A stretch of 64,000 bases of DNA from Leptospiraceae bacterium (GTDB lineage Bacteria > Spirochaetota > Leptospiria > Leptospirales > Leptonemataceae), in the NCBI GenBank assembly GCA_026005135.1, contig BPKM01000002.1, forward strand, positions 434,001 through 498,000, written 5' to 3'. This document shows positions 63,817-64,000 of this stretch, one piece after another (the stretch's first letter is position 1; each line of letters begins with the position of its first letter). The notes beneath the pieces are model-generated. The model saw only the letters and a program-made list of their open reading frames with translations. It was not told the DNA's origin and ran no database searches. The position numbers were made by a program, and so were the translations under genes.

Positions 63817-64000
63817 TTAATTTTTTATTTTTATACAGGGATTAGAAAAAATATGTTTCGCTATTTCTTTGGGTTTTTCTTTTTGTAAAAGATGACCGCC
63901 TTTTAAAACAAAAAAATGAACATTATTAATCTCTGTTGCCCATATACTTGAATAGTAATAAGGTAAAATAGTATCGTCTTTACCCCAGAAAAGAAGTGTT
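63817..64000 (-). CDS. alpha/beta hydrolase, C-terminal part (start beyond the window)
   Basis: The minus-strand frame, open at the window edge, reads TLLFWGKDDTILPYYYSSIW, VHFFVLKGGHLLQKEKPKEI and stops at 63817-63819. LFWGKDD (acid residue loop) and GGHLLQ (catalytic His) are the standard C-terminal motifs of the family. It is convergent with the ferredoxin-reductase gene, separated by a single base. The substrate is unknown. Confidence 0.75.
   Translation of the reverse strand, partial: TLLFWGKDDTILPYYYSSIWATEINNVHFFVLKGGHLLQKEKPKEIAKHIFSNPCIKIKN

Overview
The window is a very AT-rich stretch of bacterial chromosome, clearly below one third G+C by eye, with standard genetic code and short intergenic gaps. 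The gene content points to a Gram-negative diderm and most probably a spirochaete of the Leptospira lineage: 7TM-DISM adenylate cyclases, many lipoproteins and HEAT or TPR repeat proteins, a TonB/ExbBD system, and a small protein resembling the Leptospira family DUF1564. The assignment is an inference. No rRNA or phylogenetic marker other than mutL and nusB is present.

Layout. 1-4353: a truncated PAS-cyclase, a poly-G-tract ORF, two tandem copies of a secreted protein/lipoprotein gene pair, and an MscS channel. 4394-12233 (minus): glycosyltransferase fusion, HEAT and TPR proteins, nusB, ribH and a VKOR-DsbA fusion, followed by tRNA-Val. 12499-17170: SUKH protein, gtrA/GT2 pair, adenylate cyclase, and an MscS fragment. 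17418-26798 (minus): a TonB-dependent uptake locus made of receptor, lipoprotein, beta-helix lipoprotein, TonB, two ExbD and ExbB. It is flanked by one intact and one decayed copy of the same DUF1564-like gene. 27099-36706: a TtrBCA-like molybdoenzyme operon and an ECF sigma factor, bracketed by two nearly identical outer-membrane porin genes. 36723-39356: HEAT protein, response regulator and tRNA-Phe.

39429-53040 looks accessory. It holds a CARF-HEPN (TM1812/Csx1-type) ribonuclease divergent from a glutamate-receptor-like potassium channel, a decayed Rpn-type gene, and a CRISPR array of 15 repeats. The distal end of the array is cut by an IS30-family element. A broken AAA-ATPase/nuclease gene follows, and then an operon of three surface lipoproteins whose first gene carries an (AT)11 tract that sets its reading frame. 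No cas genes for interference or adaptation are in the window.

53380-64000: XRE regulator, mutL, a coiled-coil protein, NAD salvage genes (pncB, broken, and pncA), aldose epimerase, a UbiA-family prenyltransferase, and a TetR-controlled hydrocarbon hydroxylation locus. That locus pairs an AlkB/XylM-family di-iron enzyme with a XylA-like ferredoxin-reductase fusion. A partial alpha/beta hydrolase closes the window.

Six breaks in four otherwise conserved genes are each repaired by removing one base that duplicates its neighbour. Either the assembly carries insertion errors or this genome tolerates slippage, so the 'pseudogene' calls for those genes should be read with that in mind.
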